Assembly (NCBI GenBank): GCA_910584865.1
Contig: CAJUCE010000008.1
Location: 90,515-154,514, forward strand
Direction: 5' to 3'
Source: an uncultured Acetatifactor sp.
GTDB lineage: Bacteria; Bacillota; Clostridia; Lachnospirales; Lachnospiraceae
DNA: 64,000 nucleotides
The notes under the pieces: model-generated
Database searches by the model: none
Told to the model about the DNA's origin: nothing
Seen by the model: the letters and a program-made list of their open reading frames with translations, nothing else
Position numbers and translations under genes: made by a program
Shown here: in pieces, positions 8,851 through 18,363 of the stretch
Layout: each line of letters starts with the position of its first letter
Position numbering within the stretch: position 1 is the stretch's first letter

Positions 8851-9036
8851 CGTGATTCGTACCTCCGTTACAGTGCCGCCCTTCTATTCCGGTACTGCCT
8901 TTCCTATGTTCTCCGCGCTGTTTTCGATCTCCTCCCATATCTGCAAACTTCGTACGGCTTTGCTCTCATTACATTTTATCACAGATTGCTCTACTTTTCT
9001 ATCTATTCTTTCCCTGAAAAATCCCTTTGAAGAGAC

Positions 9037-9066
9037 TTGACAGAAAAGCATATTTTACAGTATTCT
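9037..9066 (+). promoter_or_regulatory. Promoter of the GtrII-like gene
   Basis: TTGACA (9037-9042), 18 bases, TATTCT (9061-9066). It lies about 50 bases before the ATG at 9115, which argues against the longer frame that would begin inside the -35 box. Confidence 0.6.
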
Positions 9067-9114
9067 GACTTTGACCCCATATTTTCCATCCAAAAGAACA
9101 GGAGTTTCCTAAGT

Positions 9115-10800
9115 ATGAACGAATTAAAAAATTATCTGTTCCGCATGCGCTGGTTCCTTGTATCCGTCGCTGCCCTTACCCTGATGACCCACGGCAGTGT
9201 TCTGTTCACCCAGCGCTTCGGAATCGACACGGATGCCATCATGAACGGTATCCATAATTATGACCTGATCGGAAGACAGGGACTGATCTGGCTCGCGAAA
9301 CTATTAGGACTGGATCTGAATTGGTTTAATCTGTATTATGCACAGGTTTTGACGGTTCTTCTACTGTTTTTATCCCCCGTGGCGTTCGCCTGTCTCTTCC
9401 GGCTGACCGTAGGGGAGGAAAAAGGAGAAGGCGCTGCCCTTTTGGTTTTAAGTGTTTCCTATATCGTCTCCCCCTTCTGGGTGTCCCAGATCTATTTTCT
9501 GAATCAAAGCGCCCAGATTCTGCTGGCCTGCATTCTGACCGCTGCCGCCATCGTCCTGACGGAAAACGCCCGCAAAGACCTGCGGCACAGATGGTATTTC
9601 CTGTTTTTTGCCCTTTTACTCATGCAGGCCACCTTTTCCTGCTATCAGGTTCTCATCATGATCTACATCACCGGGGTATGCACAGTATTCCTACTGTACT
9701 CCCTGAGGCACGGTCCTTCCTTCAGACAGCAGCTTGGCTGGATCGGTTTCCATGCCGGCATATTTACCGCAGGATTTCTCATCGACATGGCGATCTCCAA
9801 CCTGTTCTTTATGGAGGGCGGCCATTATCTCAGCGAGCAGATCGCCTGGACCAGGGTCACTGTGCCGGAAGGTCTGCGCCGGTGCATGGAAGCGATTGTT
9901 CTTTCCCTGAAAAATACGCCGCCCTATTACACGGGTCTCTACGGCGTCTTCTGCCTGCTGTTTCTGGCGCTCCTGCTTTGTCACCTGACCGTCCGGCGGG
10001 CCATGAAAGTGCCTGCAGATAACTTGTCCGAATGTCCTCCTGCCTTCGGAAAAGGAAGCTGTATTCTGACGATGCTGTCTGCCCTTTTTCTGTGCAGCTC
10101 GCCCTATGTGTTTGTCTTCTTGTACGGTGGGGAACTGCTGGACCGAATGCAGCTGGTGATGCCATTAAGCCAGGGCTGCGTTCTCTATCTGACGGTGCTC
10201 CTCCTGACATACGCCCAGCCCCTGCAGGGTAGGATTTTTTCTGCTGTGAAAAAGGGACTCCTCCTGCTCCTGGTTCTGGCCGTCTGCAAGGATACCCTGT
10301 CCCACTTAAGCTTTTGCCATCGCTTTTACTACACGGACGAATGGGTCTTCCAATATACCTCCAGGATTGCGGAGGAAATCTGTCAGGAAATCCGCACGGT
10401 CCAGTATGACAATGCCGCCGGGAAGCTTCCGGAATCTGCCCGGGACAATATCCTGTTTCTGGGATACCCGGTGATTCCCTATAACAATACCTGCCTGGGC
10501 GGACATGTGATCGGGCATTCCGCTTTCAATTATGATTTGACAGTCCGCCAGCCTGCCAGAGAACGGATTCTGCTTTTTCTGCAAAACATGGGCTATCCGG
10601 TTTCTGCCCGTTTTACGGAAGAAGAGACCGTAGTCTTCCGCCAGTACTTTGAATCCGTTTTCGCCGACACCATCGATTCCATGCCCAGCTATCCGTCACC
10701 GGGATATGTGCAGTGGATCTCCGATAAAGAAAGCGGCCAGGGCTATCTGGTGATCAAGCTGGGAGACGACTGGCGCAGGCAGGCTTCCGGAGACGAATAG
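9115..10800 (+). CDS. GtrII-like membrane glucosyltransferase
   Basis: A 561-residue polytopic membrane protein with about 10-12 hydrophobic segments. The early motif FGIDTDAIMNGIHNYDLIGR and the later soluble C-terminal third fit the Glucos_trans_II (GtrII) family, membrane enzymes that move glucose from a lipid carrier to O-antigen or wall glycans. Donor and acceptor are unknown here. The start at 9115 follows CAGGAG by about 10 bases and the promoter at 9037-9066. No glycan biosynthesis operon surrounds it; cls is divergent upstream and ddh follows after 104 bases with its own promoter. Confidence 0.7.
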   Translation: MNELKNYLFRMRWFLVSVAALTLMTHGSVLFTQRFGIDTDAIMNGIHNYDLIGRQGLIWLAKLLGLDLNWFNLYYAQVLTVLLLFLSPVAFACLFRLTVGEEKGEGAALLVLSVSYIVSPFWVSQIYFLNQSAQILLACILTAAAIVLTENARKDLRHRWYFLFFALLLMQATFSCYQVLIMIYITGVCTVFLLYSLRHGPSFRQQLGWIGFHAGIFTAGFLIDMAISNLFFMEGGHYLSEQIAWTRVTVPEGLRRCMEAIVLSLKNTPPYYTGLYGVFCLLFLALLLCHLTVRRAMKVPADNLSECPPAFGKGSCILTMLSALFLCSSPYVFVFLYGGELLDRMQLVMPLSQGCVLYLTVLLLTYAQPLQGRIFSAVKKGLLLLLVLAVCKDTLSHLSFCHRFYYTDEWVFQYTSRIAEEICQEIRTVQYDNAAGKLPESARDNILFLGYPVIPYNNTCLGGHVIGHSAFNYDLTVRQPARERILLFLQNMGYPVSARFTEEETVVFRQYFESVFADTIDSMPSYPSPGYVQWISDKESGQGYLVIKLGDDWRRQASGDE

Positions 10801-10835
10801 GAAGGTTTCTGCACCGTTCTTAAACAGAAGCCCTC

Positions 10836-10864
10836 TTGCATGAAGCAGAAAAAACAGGTACAAT
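10836..10864 (+). promoter_or_regulatory. Promoter of ddh
   Basis: TTGCAT (10836-10841), 17 bases, TACAAT (10859-10864), about 40 bases before the ddh start codon and followed by the ribosome site GGAAAGGAG. Confidence 0.6.
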
Positions 10865-10904
10865 AGAAACCGGATTTGAAATCAGATAACGGAAAGGAGA
10901 ACTT

Positions 10905-11891
10905 ATGAGTATCAGAATCGGAATTTTAGGATACGGCAATCTGGGACGGGGCGTGGAATGCGCTGTCCGCCAGAACCCCGATATGGAGCTGAAGGCCGTC
11001 TTCACCAGGAGAAATCCTGCGGATGTAAAGATTCTCACCGATACGGCGGCTGTCTGCCCTGTCAGCGAAGCCCCGCAGTGGAAGGAGGAACTGGATGTGT
11101 TGATTCTCTGCGGCGGCTCTGCCACTGACCTTCCCGCACAGACCCCCGAATACGCACAAATGTTTAATGTGGTGGACAGTTTCGACACCCACGCCAGGAT
11201 CCCGGAGCATTTCGCCAACGTGGACGCCGCCGCAAAAAAAGCCGGCAAAACCGCCGTAATCTCCGTGGGCTGGGATCCGGGCATGTTCTCCTTAAACAGG
11301 ATGTATGCCAATGCCATCCTGCCGGAAGGAAAGGACTATACCTTCTGGGGCCGGGGCGTCAGCCAGGGACATTCCGACGCCATCCGCCGCATCCCCGGCG
11401 TAAAGGATGCGAAGCAGTACACCATTCCGGTGGACAGTGCCCTGAAAGCGGTGCGGGCAGGGGAAAATCCCGAACTCACCACAAGGCAGAAGCACACCAG
11501 AGAATGCTTCGTGGTGCCCGAGGAAGACGCGGATCAGGCCGCAATTGAAAGGGAAATCAAAACCATGCCCAATTACTTCGCCGATTACGACACCACGGTG
11601 CATTTTATCAGCGAAGAGGAACTTAAGCGGGATCATGACGGAATCCCCCACGGCGGCTTCGTACTGCGCAGCGGTGTCACCGGATGGGAGCGGGAGAACC
11701 GTCATCTCATCGAATACAGCCTGAAGCTGGACTCCAATCCTGAATTTACCGCCAGCGTCATCGCAGCATACGCCCGGGCCGCCTGCCGGCTCTCCAGGGA
11801 AGGTGTCCATGGCTGCAAAACGGTCTTCGACATCGCCCCTGCCTATTTAAGTGCGAAAAGCGGAGAGGAACTGCGGGCTGCGCTTCTCTAA
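10905..11891 (+). CDS. ddh: meso-Diaminopimelate D-dehydrogenase
   Basis: A 328-residue protein matching the Ddh family (about 326 residues). The N-terminal Rossmann motif is GILGYGNLGRGVE; the substrate region includes SVGWDPGMFSLNR near residue 120 and WGRGVSQGHSDAIRRI near 150. The enzyme aminates L-2-amino-6-oxopimelate with NADPH to meso-DAP in one step, the short route to lysine and peptidoglycan cross-linking diamino acid. It has its own promoter and converges on the P-type ATPase gene with a 62-base gap. Confidence 0.95.
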   Translation: MSIRIGILGYGNLGRGVECAVRQNPDMELKAVFTRRNPADVKILTDTAAVCPVSEAPQWKEELDVLILCGGSATDLPAQTPEYAQMFNVVDSFDTHARIPEHFANVDAAAKKAGKTAVISVGWDPGMFSLNRMYANAILPEGKDYTFWGRGVSQGHSDAIRRIPGVKDAKQYTIPVDSALKAVRAGENPELTTRQKHTRECFVVPEEDADQAAIEREIKTMPNYFADYDTTVHFISEEELKRDHDGIPHGGFVLRSGVTGWERENRHLIEYSLKLDSNPEFTASVIAAYARAACRLSREGVHGCKTVFDIAPAYLSAKSGEELRAALL

Positions 11892-11953
11892 TACACCGTT
11901 GCCCGAATCCCCGCATAATCAGTGTCCGACGTCCGCACCAGGACAAAGTGCAG

Positions 11954-14662
11954 TTACCGGGGCGATACGTTGGACGCTGCCGCCGCGGCATAAGCTTTTT
12001 TCTTCGAAAAAGGCGCCTTCTTCCCCGGCAGCAGCACCATCATCTCATGAGCAAACAGGGGGGCTGCTGCCAGAAATACCAGCCGCATCCACTCTCTGCC
12101 GGAGAGGGGCGAGGTACCGAATGCCTGAATCAGAAAAGGAACCTCCGTCACTGCAAACTGCAGCAGAAATCCCGTAACCCCTGCCAGGATCATCAGCTTA
12201 TTCTCCAGATGGTTCATCCGAAAGACTGATTTCTCCGTATCTCTCATTCCCACGGCATGAAAAAGCTGGGACATTCCGAGTACGGTGAAAGCATAGGTCT
12301 GAGCCTTTGCAAGAACGGAAGTATTCTGCAGCAGTAAGGACAGGTTCCCGGGCGTCACCGTCTGCCCGTTGGCCTTCAGCAGTGCTATGGGCAGCAGCAA
12401 AAATGCCGTCAGGCTCACCGCCGCAATCAATATGCCATAGAAACAGGTACAGGTCAGCCCACCCCTGGCAAAGAGGCTCTCCCTTGCCTTCCTGGGCGGC
12501 TGGCGCATCAGAGAATTTCCGTCATTGCGGTCCACCCCCAGTGCCAACGCCGGAAGCGAATCCGTGATCAGATTGATCCAGAGGATATGGCTGGACTTCA
12601 GAGGAGCGGCCATCCCGCAGATCACCGCCAGAAACATGGTAATCAGTTCTCCCAGGTTAGAGGATAGCAGAAAAATCACGGATTTCCGTATATTTTCATA
12701 CACGCCCCTCCCCTCTTCTATGGCCCGTCTGATGGTGGCGAAATTATCGTCCGTGAGAATCATATCCGATGCCTGCCTGGCTACGTCCGTCCCCGCCTTC
12801 CCCATTGCGATGCCGATATCGGCTTTTTTCAGAGAGGGAGCATCGTTGACCCCGTCTCCGGTCATGGCCACGATCTCTCCCTGCCTTTTAAATCCATCCA
12901 CAATCCGCACCTTCTGGGCCGGGGATACTCTCGCAAAAACCCGCAGTCCCCGGATTCTCCCGTCAAATTCCTCCTCCGCCAGCCTGTCAAGCTCCTCCCC
13001 CGTCATACATTGATCCGGTGTGTCCGCGATTCCCAGCTGTCTGCCGATGGCAAAAGCGGTGTCCACATGATCGCCTGTGATCATGACGGTCTTCACGCCG
13101 GCGCCCTTAAAATCCGCCACTGCCCGGGCTGCCTCCGGTCTGGCCGGATCCCGCATCCCCACCATTCCCAGAAAAGTCAGATTCTCTTCTTCCGCCCTGC
13201 CGCTTCCCGTCCGCATGGCCACCGCCAATGTGCGCAGCGCCTCTCCTGACATTTCCTGCAGACCTCTTTCCAGCTGTCTCCTGTGGTACTGTGTCAGCCG
13301 CACCGGACCGCCCTCCATATAGATCATGGTGCAGCGCTTCAGCACCTCGTCCGGGGCCCCCTTTGTGTAAGACACGTTCTCTGTATTTTTCCTGTGTACC
13401 GTGGTCATCATTTTCCTGTCGGAATCAAAGGAGCGCTCATCCACCCTGGGCATCTGCCCCTCCAGAGCTTCCTTGTGAATCCCGAATACTGCCGCCGCAT
13501 CCAGCAATGCAAGTTCCGTGGGATCCCCGCTTCTGCTGCCCTGTTCTATGGAAGCATCGTTACACAGTGCCATGCCCCGGAAAAAATCCGGACAAAAAGC
13601 TCCATCCATTCGCTCCAATCCCCGCACACTGCCGCCTATCCAGCATTTTTCCACACTCATCCGATTCTGTGTCAGGGTACCCGTCTTGTCGGAACAGACC
13701 ACGCTGACGGCCCCCAGCGTCTCCACGGAAGGAAGTCTGCGCACTATGGTATTCACCTTTACCATGCGGGTGACGCTCAACGCCAGGCAGATGGTCACCA
13801 CGGCCGGCAGCCCTTCCGGCACAGCCGCCACCGCCAGAGAGATGGCCGTAATCAGCATCTCAGGCACATTGCGCCGCTGCATGAGCGCTATGACAAACAG
13901 GGCGGCGCACAGAAGGAGGCTCAGCAGACTCAGCACTTTCCCCAGTTCTCCCAGGCGCTTTTGAAGCGGTGTCATCTCCTCCTTCGCCTCGGTAATCATG
14001 GCTGCAATCTGCCCCAATTCCGTGTGCATCCCCGTGGCCGTAACCATCCCCAGCCCTCTTCCGTATGTGACAATGGTGGACATATAGGCCATATTCCGGC
14101 GGTCTCCCAGAGGAAGCTCCCCCCTGCCCACAAATACGGCATCCTTTTCCATGGGAACCGATTCCCCCGTCAGCGCCGACTCCTCGATCTTCAAATTAGC
14201 CGATTCCAGAAGCCGCAGATCCGCCGGTACCTGGCAGCCTGCCTCCAGGCATACCAGATCCCCCTTCACAAGCTCTGCGGCAGCAATCTCCCGGCGGCTT
14301 CCTTCCCGAATGACCGTTGCCTTCGGACTGGTAAGCTTTTTCAGGGATTCTAACGCCCTCCTGGCCTTTCCCTCCTGCAGCATCCCCACCGCCGCATTCA
14401 GCACTACCACCACGCCGATGATCACCGCATCGCTGACTTCATGAAGCAGCACGGAAACCCCTGCCGCCACAATCAGCACATAAATCAGCGGATCATTGAG
14501 TTGTTCCAAAAATAACTCGACGGGTGTCTTTTTTCTCGGCGCCCTCATTTCATTCCTGCCGTCCCGCCTCAGCCGCTCTCCTGCCTCGCGCAGTGACAGC
14601 CCCTGCCGCCTGTCGCTTTTCAATTTCTCTATTGTTTCCGTTATGCTGTATTGTTCGAACAC
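11954..14662 (-). CDS. Cation-transporting P-type ATPase, Ca2+ (SERCA/PMCA-like) type
   Basis: A 902-residue P2-type ATPase, complete from the N-terminal cation-ATPase domain to ten membrane segments. The phosphorylation motif is CSDKTGTLTQ, M4 carries VAAVPEGLPAVV, the hinge is MTGDGVNDAPSLKKADIG, and M6 carries NLITDSLPALALG; the Asn and Asp of M6 favour calcium. It would export or sequester Ca2+ at the cytoplasmic membrane. The start codon is GTG at 14662, 5-7 bases after GGGAGGT; there is no better ATG. The gene is monocistronic and divergent from argG. Confidence 0.9.
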   Translation of the reverse strand: MFEQYSITETIEKLKSDRRQGLSLREAGERLRRDGRNEMRAPRKKTPVELFLEQLNDPLIYVLIVAAGVSVLLHEVSDAVIIGVVVVLNAAVGMLQEGKARRALESLKKLTSPKATVIREGSRREIAAAELVKGDLVCLEAGCQVPADLRLLESANLKIEESALTGESVPMEKDAVFVGRGELPLGDRRNMAYMSTIVTYGRGLGMVTATGMHTELGQIAAMITEAKEEMTPLQKRLGELGKVLSLLSLLLCAALFVIALMQRRNVPEMLITAISLAVAAVPEGLPAVVTICLALSVTRMVKVNTIVRRLPSVETLGAVSVVCSDKTGTLTQNRMSVEKCWIGGSVRGLERMDGAFCPDFFRGMALCNDASIEQGSRSGDPTELALLDAAAVFGIHKEALEGQMPRVDERSFDSDRKMMTTVHRKNTENVSYTKGAPDEVLKRCTMIYMEGGPVRLTQYHRRQLERGLQEMSGEALRTLAVAMRTGSGRAEEENLTFLGMVGMRDPARPEAARAVADFKGAGVKTVMITGDHVDTAFAIGRQLGIADTPDQCMTGEELDRLAEEEFDGRIRGLRVFARVSPAQKVRIVDGFKRQGEIVAMTGDGVNDAPSLKKADIGIAMGKAGTDVARQASDMILTDDNFATIRRAIEEGRGVYENIRKSVIFLLSSNLGELITMFLAVICGMAAPLKSSHILWINLITDSLPALALGVDRNDGNSLMRQPPRKARESLFARGGLTCTCFYGILIAAVSLTAFLLLPIALLKANGQTVTPGNLSLLLQNTSVLAKAQTYAFTVLGMSQLFHAVGMRDTEKSVFRMNHLENKLMILAGVTGFLLQFAVTEVPFLIQAFGTSPLSGREWMRLVFLAAAPLFAHEMMVLLPGKKAPFSKKKAYAAAAASNVSPR

Positions 14663-14764
14663 GAATTACCTCCCGAGGTCAGTTTATATGAAAAATCTTT
14701 TGAAAGCCTGTCTGAATTGTTATATTCTATGCCCGGGGTCCGAAAAGTATGTCCAGTTTTCCCC

Positions 14765-14793
14765 TTGCATTTCCGCTCCGAATGATGTATAGT
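14765..14793 (+). promoter_or_regulatory. Promoter of argG
   Basis: TTGCAT (14765-14770), 17 bases, TATAGT (14788-14793), about 35 bases before the ATG at 14829. No clear ARG box was found around it. Confidence 0.65.
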
Positions 14794-14828
14794 GTTTAGG
14801 AAAAAATAAGAAGTGAGGCGTATTACGT

Positions 14829-16052
14829 ATGAAAGAAAAAGTTGTACTGGCTTATTCCGGCGGTCTCGATACCACCGCCATCATACCCTGGTTAAAGGAA
14901 AACTTCGACTATGAAGTCATCTGTGTCTGTGTGGACTGCGGACAGGCAGAGGAACTGGACGGTCTTGAGGAGCGTGCCCTGGCCTGCGGCGCGTCCAAAC
15001 TGTATATCGAAAATGTGATCGACGAGTTTTGCGATGAATACATCATACCCTGTGTTCAGGCAAATGCCGTCTATGAAAACAAATATCTGCTGGGCACCTC
15101 CATGGCCAGACCTCTGATCGCTAAAAAGCTGGTGGAAGTCGCCAGAAAAGAAGGCGCCGCTGCCATCTGCCACGGCGCCACCGGCAAGGGAAACGACCAG
15201 ATTCGCTTTGAACTGGGAATCAAGGCTCTGGCTCCGGATCTGAAGATCATCGCTGCCTGGAGAAACGACAAATGGACCATGGATTCCCGGGAATCGGAGA
15301 TCGAATACTGCAAGGCCCATGGGATCCATCTTCCATTTTCCGCAGATTCCTCCTACAGCCGTGACCGTAATATCTGGCATATCAGCCATGAAGGACTGGA
15401 GCTGGAAGACCCTGCCAACGAACCCAACTATGAGCATCTGCTGGTTCTGGGTACCACGCCGGAAAAAGCCCCGGATGAGGGAGAATATGTGACCATGACC
15501 TTCGAGAAGGGAGTTCCCACCTCCGTAAACGGCCGGCAGATGAAAGTTTCCGATATTATCCATACCTTAAATGAACTGGGCGGCAGGCACGGTATCGGTA
15601 TCATCGATATCGTAGAAAACCGTGTGGTTGGCATGAAATCCCGGGGGGTTTATGAGACACCCGGCGGAACTATTTTGATGGAAGCACATCAGCAGCTGGA
15701 AGAACTGATTCTGGACAGGGATACCTATGCCATGAAAAAAGAAATTGGCAGCCGTTTCGCCAGCCTTGTCTATGAAGGAAAATGGTTCACGCCCCTGCGG
15801 CTGGCAGAGCAGGCATTTATCGAAGAGACCCAGAAATATGTCACCGGAGAAGTGAAGTTCAAGCTGTACAAGGGCAATATCATCAAGGCCGGCACCATTT
15901 CCCCTTATACGCTGTATAATGAAAGCATTGCCTCCTTTACCACCGGCGATCTGTATGACCACCACGACGCAGAAGGCTTCATCAATCTCTTCGGGCTGTC
16001 CAGCAAAGTCCGGGCAATGAAGATGATGGAAAACGGCGAACAGCTGTTTTAA
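14829..16052 (+). CDS. argG: Argininosuccinate synthase
   Basis: A 407-residue ArgG that condenses citrulline and aspartate with ATP to argininosuccinate. The ATP pyrophosphatase P-loop AYSGGLDTT is at residues 8-16, and GATGKGNDQIRFE and the conserved SADSSYSRD, GVYETPGGT blocks are intact. Length is normal. argH does not follow; instead a small DUF1294 membrane gene starts 5 bases after the stop and is probably cotranscribed. GTGAGG serves as ribosome site. Confidence 0.96.
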   Translation: MKEKVVLAYSGGLDTTAIIPWLKENFDYEVICVCVDCGQAEELDGLEERALACGASKLYIENVIDEFCDEYIIPCVQANAVYENKYLLGTSMARPLIAKKLVEVARKEGAAAICHGATGKGNDQIRFELGIKALAPDLKIIAAWRNDKWTMDSRESEIEYCKAHGIHLPFSADSSYSRDRNIWHISHEGLELEDPANEPNYEHLLVLGTTPEKAPDEGEYVTMTFEKGVPTSVNGRQMKVSDIIHTLNELGGRHGIGIIDIVENRVVGMKSRGVYETPGGTILMEAHQQLEELILDRDTYAMKKEIGSRFASLVYEGKWFTPLRLAEQAFIEETQKYVTGEVKFKLYKGNIIKAGTISPYTLYNESIASFTTGDLYDHHDAEGFINLFGLSSKVRAMKMMENGEQLF

Positions 16053-16057
16053 TACCT

Positions 16058-16327
16058 ATGAAACTCATGATTGGTTACCTGATTCTTATAAATATCATCG
16101 GTTTTTTCATCATGGGTGCGGATAAGAAAAAAGCCGTCCGGGGTGCCTGGCGCATTCCGGAGGCTTCTCTTTTTCTGACCGCTCTGATAGGCGGCGCACT
16201 GGGCTGTACGCTGGGTATGCGGCATTTCCGCCACAAGACGAAACATTGGTACTTTAAATACGGCATGCCGCTCCTTTTTGGGGTTCAGCTGGCGCTTGCT
16301 GCCTGGATCTGCCATTACCTGAAATGA
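16058..16327 (+). CDS. DUF1294 small membrane protein
   Basis: An 89-residue protein with three hydrophobic stretches (about 1-20, 38-55, 68-86) and the DUF1294 pattern NIIGFFIMGADKKKA, IPEASLFLTALIGGALG, HKTKHWYFKYGMPLL. Function is unknown; in some proteins the domain is attached to nucleic-acid-binding cold-shock domains. It begins 5 bases after argG and has no promoter of its own, so it depends on argG transcription and possibly on ribosomes finishing argG. Confidence 0.8.
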   Translation: MKLMIGYLILINIIGFFIMGADKKKAVRGAWRIPEASLFLTALIGGALGCTLGMRHFRHKTKHWYFKYGMPLLFGVQLALAAWICHYLK

Positions 16328-16389
16328 TGTAGGAAATGCTTTCCCCATGTCTTGCAGAATTGGCTGATGTCCCGCAAAACCGCCTGTTA

Positions 16390-17229
16390 TCAAGTGGTTA
16401 CAATCACACCGCCGTCATTGGCATACATACTGCTGACGCCCCTGGTATCCATGATGATGCATTCTTGAAAGGGCGCCCGTGCCATAATCTGCTTTTTGAC
16501 CTGCTCCGCACGGTCCGGCGCATTGCAATGGGTGATAATCAGCCGTCTCTCCTGGGGCCGGGGTGCTTCCTGGGCCGCCAGCTGCGCCATCTTTCCCAGC
16601 GCTTTGTTCACCCCAATGGTCTGGGTGCGCAAAATGATCTCCCCCGTATCGGATCCCATGACAGGCTTGATATTCAATGCCGATGCCACGAATGCCTTCA
16701 CACCCGACATCCGCCCGTTTTTGCGCAGCGTTTCCAGATTATCCAGCACGAAATAAGTATGAATACTGTCTCTGTAGCTCTCGATCTGCTTTACGATTTC
16801 TTCAAAGTCAAGCCCCTCCTCTTCCAGATCCGCCAGCTTCAATGCAATCTGGGTCTCTCCGCCGCTGGCCGACTGGGAATCGATTACATGGATCTGCTTC
16901 TCTCCGTATTTTTCCCGAAACAGTTTCCTGGCCAGTTCCGCGCTGTTGTAGGTACCGCTCAGCGCAGCAGAGAGCGTCACCACATAGATCCGGTCCGCCG
17001 CCGGCGCACGGAAACTCTCCACAAAACGCTCCGGAGACGGACAGGCCGATTTGGGACACTCCGGATACGCCGCAACCTTTCTCAGAAACTCTGCCTGATT
17101 AAAGTTCTCGTCGTCCTGTATTTTATAATCGCCCACTTCCAGGCTCAGAGGCACTCTCTCAAATCTGCCGTCATGGAGCAGATTCTCCGGCAATTCACCG
17201 CAGCTGTCCAGTATGATCTTATATTCCAT
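16390..17229 (-). CDS. DegV family fatty-acid-binding protein (FakB-like)
   Basis: A 279-residue DegV protein. It has the opening IILDSCGELPENLL, then SPERFVESFR, VVTLSAALSGTYNSAELA and LDNLETLRKNGRMSG, which form the lipid pocket and the conserved Ser/Thr region of FakB proteins. FakB proteins present fatty acids to the FakA kinase in phospholipid synthesis or act as lipid carriers; no fakA-like gene is nearby. It is monocistronic and converges on DUF1294. Confidence 0.88.
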   Translation of the reverse strand: MEYKIILDSCGELPENLLHDGRFERVPLSLEVGDYKIQDDENFNQAEFLRKVAAYPECPKSACPSPERFVESFRAPAADRIYVVTLSAALSGTYNSAELARKLFREKYGEKQIHVIDSQSASGGETQIALKLADLEEEGLDFEEIVKQIESYRDSIHTYFVLDNLETLRKNGRMSGVKAFVASALNIKPVMGSDTGEIILRTQTIGVNKALGKMAQLAAQEAPRPQERRLIITHCNAPDRAEQVKKQIMARAPFQECIIMDTRGVSSMYANDGGVIVTT

Positions 17230-17366
17230 AATCGTCTCCCGTCTGTATTCATCAGATGATGAACCTGTTTGTTTTATTTATTGCGTTTCGAAATCTATTA
17301 AACATAGTTTTCATTACCACGTATTATAGCATACATTGTTCCAATATGTAAAGTTAGAAATGCATC

Positions 17367-17395
17367 TATACAAATAAAATGCTGTATGCTATAAT
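17367..17395 (+). promoter_or_regulatory. Promoter of the DUF5721 gene
   Basis: TATACA (17367-17372), 17 bases, perfect TATAAT (17390-17395), about 40 bases before the ATG at 17436. Confidence 0.6.
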
Positions 17396-17435
17396 AGCCT
17401 TGTTTGTAAATTTTTCAAACAGATCGGAGAAAATC

Positions 17436-17927
17436 ATGATCGCGTTGCAGATAAAATCCATGAAACAATTTATGAACCAGTTACTGGCAGCAGACACCTT
17501 TGATCCCTTTCTGTTGGAGGAAGCTGTCATCGGCACTGCCAGCACCTTTACCATAGACGGCCATGTGAACCGGGAATTCTACGGCGATACCCAGGAACCT
17601 CCTCAGTATGAATTCCGTCCCTGGCGCGAATTAAAGGGACTGTGTTTTGACCTGATCAAAGGCAAACACACTCCCCTGTTTTTCCGCTTTGTTTTTCATC
17701 TGATGCCGGAAAAAGCCGCCGCATTACTGGAAAAGGAACACTGTGACGTGGAGTCCTCCCAGATAAAAGCCCTGGTTCTGAACATCCGCTATGACGGTTC
17801 CAGGGCTGTCCTTACCACCGGCACCGCATTCCATACTTTTCTCCTGTCCAAAGAACCGGATGCCATCTGGGATCGGGCACTTTGCAGATATCTGGACGCA
17901 AAAGGCATTGCCTATGAAGAGCTGTGA
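17436..17927 (+). CDS. DUF5721 family protein
   Basis: A 163-residue soluble protein conserved in Lachnospiraceae (DUF5721 by recollection). Landmarks are IKSMKQFMNQLL, EAVIGTASTFTIDGHVN near residue 30 and EFRPWRELKGLCFDLIKGK. I know of no function. GGAGA lies 6 bases before ATG 17436; a longer frame to 17379 would begin upstream of the -10 box and is rejected. It is convergent with spoVAE, 13 bases apart. Confidence 0.7.
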   Translation: MIALQIKSMKQFMNQLLAADTFDPFLLEEAVIGTASTFTIDGHVNREFYGDTQEPPQYEFRPWRELKGLCFDLIKGKHTPLFFRFVFHLMPEKAAALLEKEHCDVESSQIKALVLNIRYDGSRAVLTTGTAFHTFLLSKEPDAIWDRALCRYLDAKGIAYEEL

Positions 17928-17940
17928 CCTGTCCGGCACA

Positions 17941-18300
17941 TCAGCTCTTCATTTTGGGCTTAAAAATCAGGCTGGCCAGATAGCCAAATATCAATGCCGC
18001 CGAAGTTCCCACTGCCCCGGCCTTGAAGCCCCCTGCAAACAGTCCCAGCAGCCCCTGCTCATCCACGGCTTCCCTGACCCCTTTCATCAATACATTGCCA
18101 AATCCCAAAAGCGGCACACTTGCTCCCGCTCCGGCGAATTCCTGAAACGGTTCATACCATCCAAATACCCCGACAACGGCTCCTGTCACTACCAGCAGCA
18201 CCATAATACGCCCCGGCATCAGCTTTGTTTTTTCCATCAAAATCTGTACCAGGGCACAGATGAGACCGCCAATGCAAAAAGCCTTAACATAATCCATCAT
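17941..18300 (-). CDS. spoVAE: Stage V sporulation protein AE (SpoVAE/SpoVAEb)
   Basis: A 119-residue membrane protein with four hydrophobic segments and the SpoVA/SpoVAEb pattern (AFCIGGLICALVQILM, GRIMVLLVVTGAVVG, GAGASVPLLGFGNVLMKGV, ALIFGYLASLIFKPK). SpoVA proteins form the inner-membrane channel that moves Ca-dipicolinate into the forespore and out during germination. It is normally adjacent to spoVAC and spoVAD; here spoVAD is 4.6 kb away and spoVAC is absent. AAGGAG precedes the start by 9 bases; a MM start leaves the first Met ambiguous. Confidence 0.85.
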   Translation of the reverse strand: MMDYVKAFCIGGLICALVQILMEKTKLMPGRIMVLLVVTGAVVGVFGWYEPFQEFAGAGASVPLLGFGNVLMKGVREAVDEQGLLGLFAGGFKAGAVGTSAALIFGYLASLIFKPKMKS

Positions 18301-18363
18301 TTGACCTGCTCCTTCTGTCTGAAAAGTTATCTTCTGAGAGTAGTGTCTGTCAAATGTGAAAAA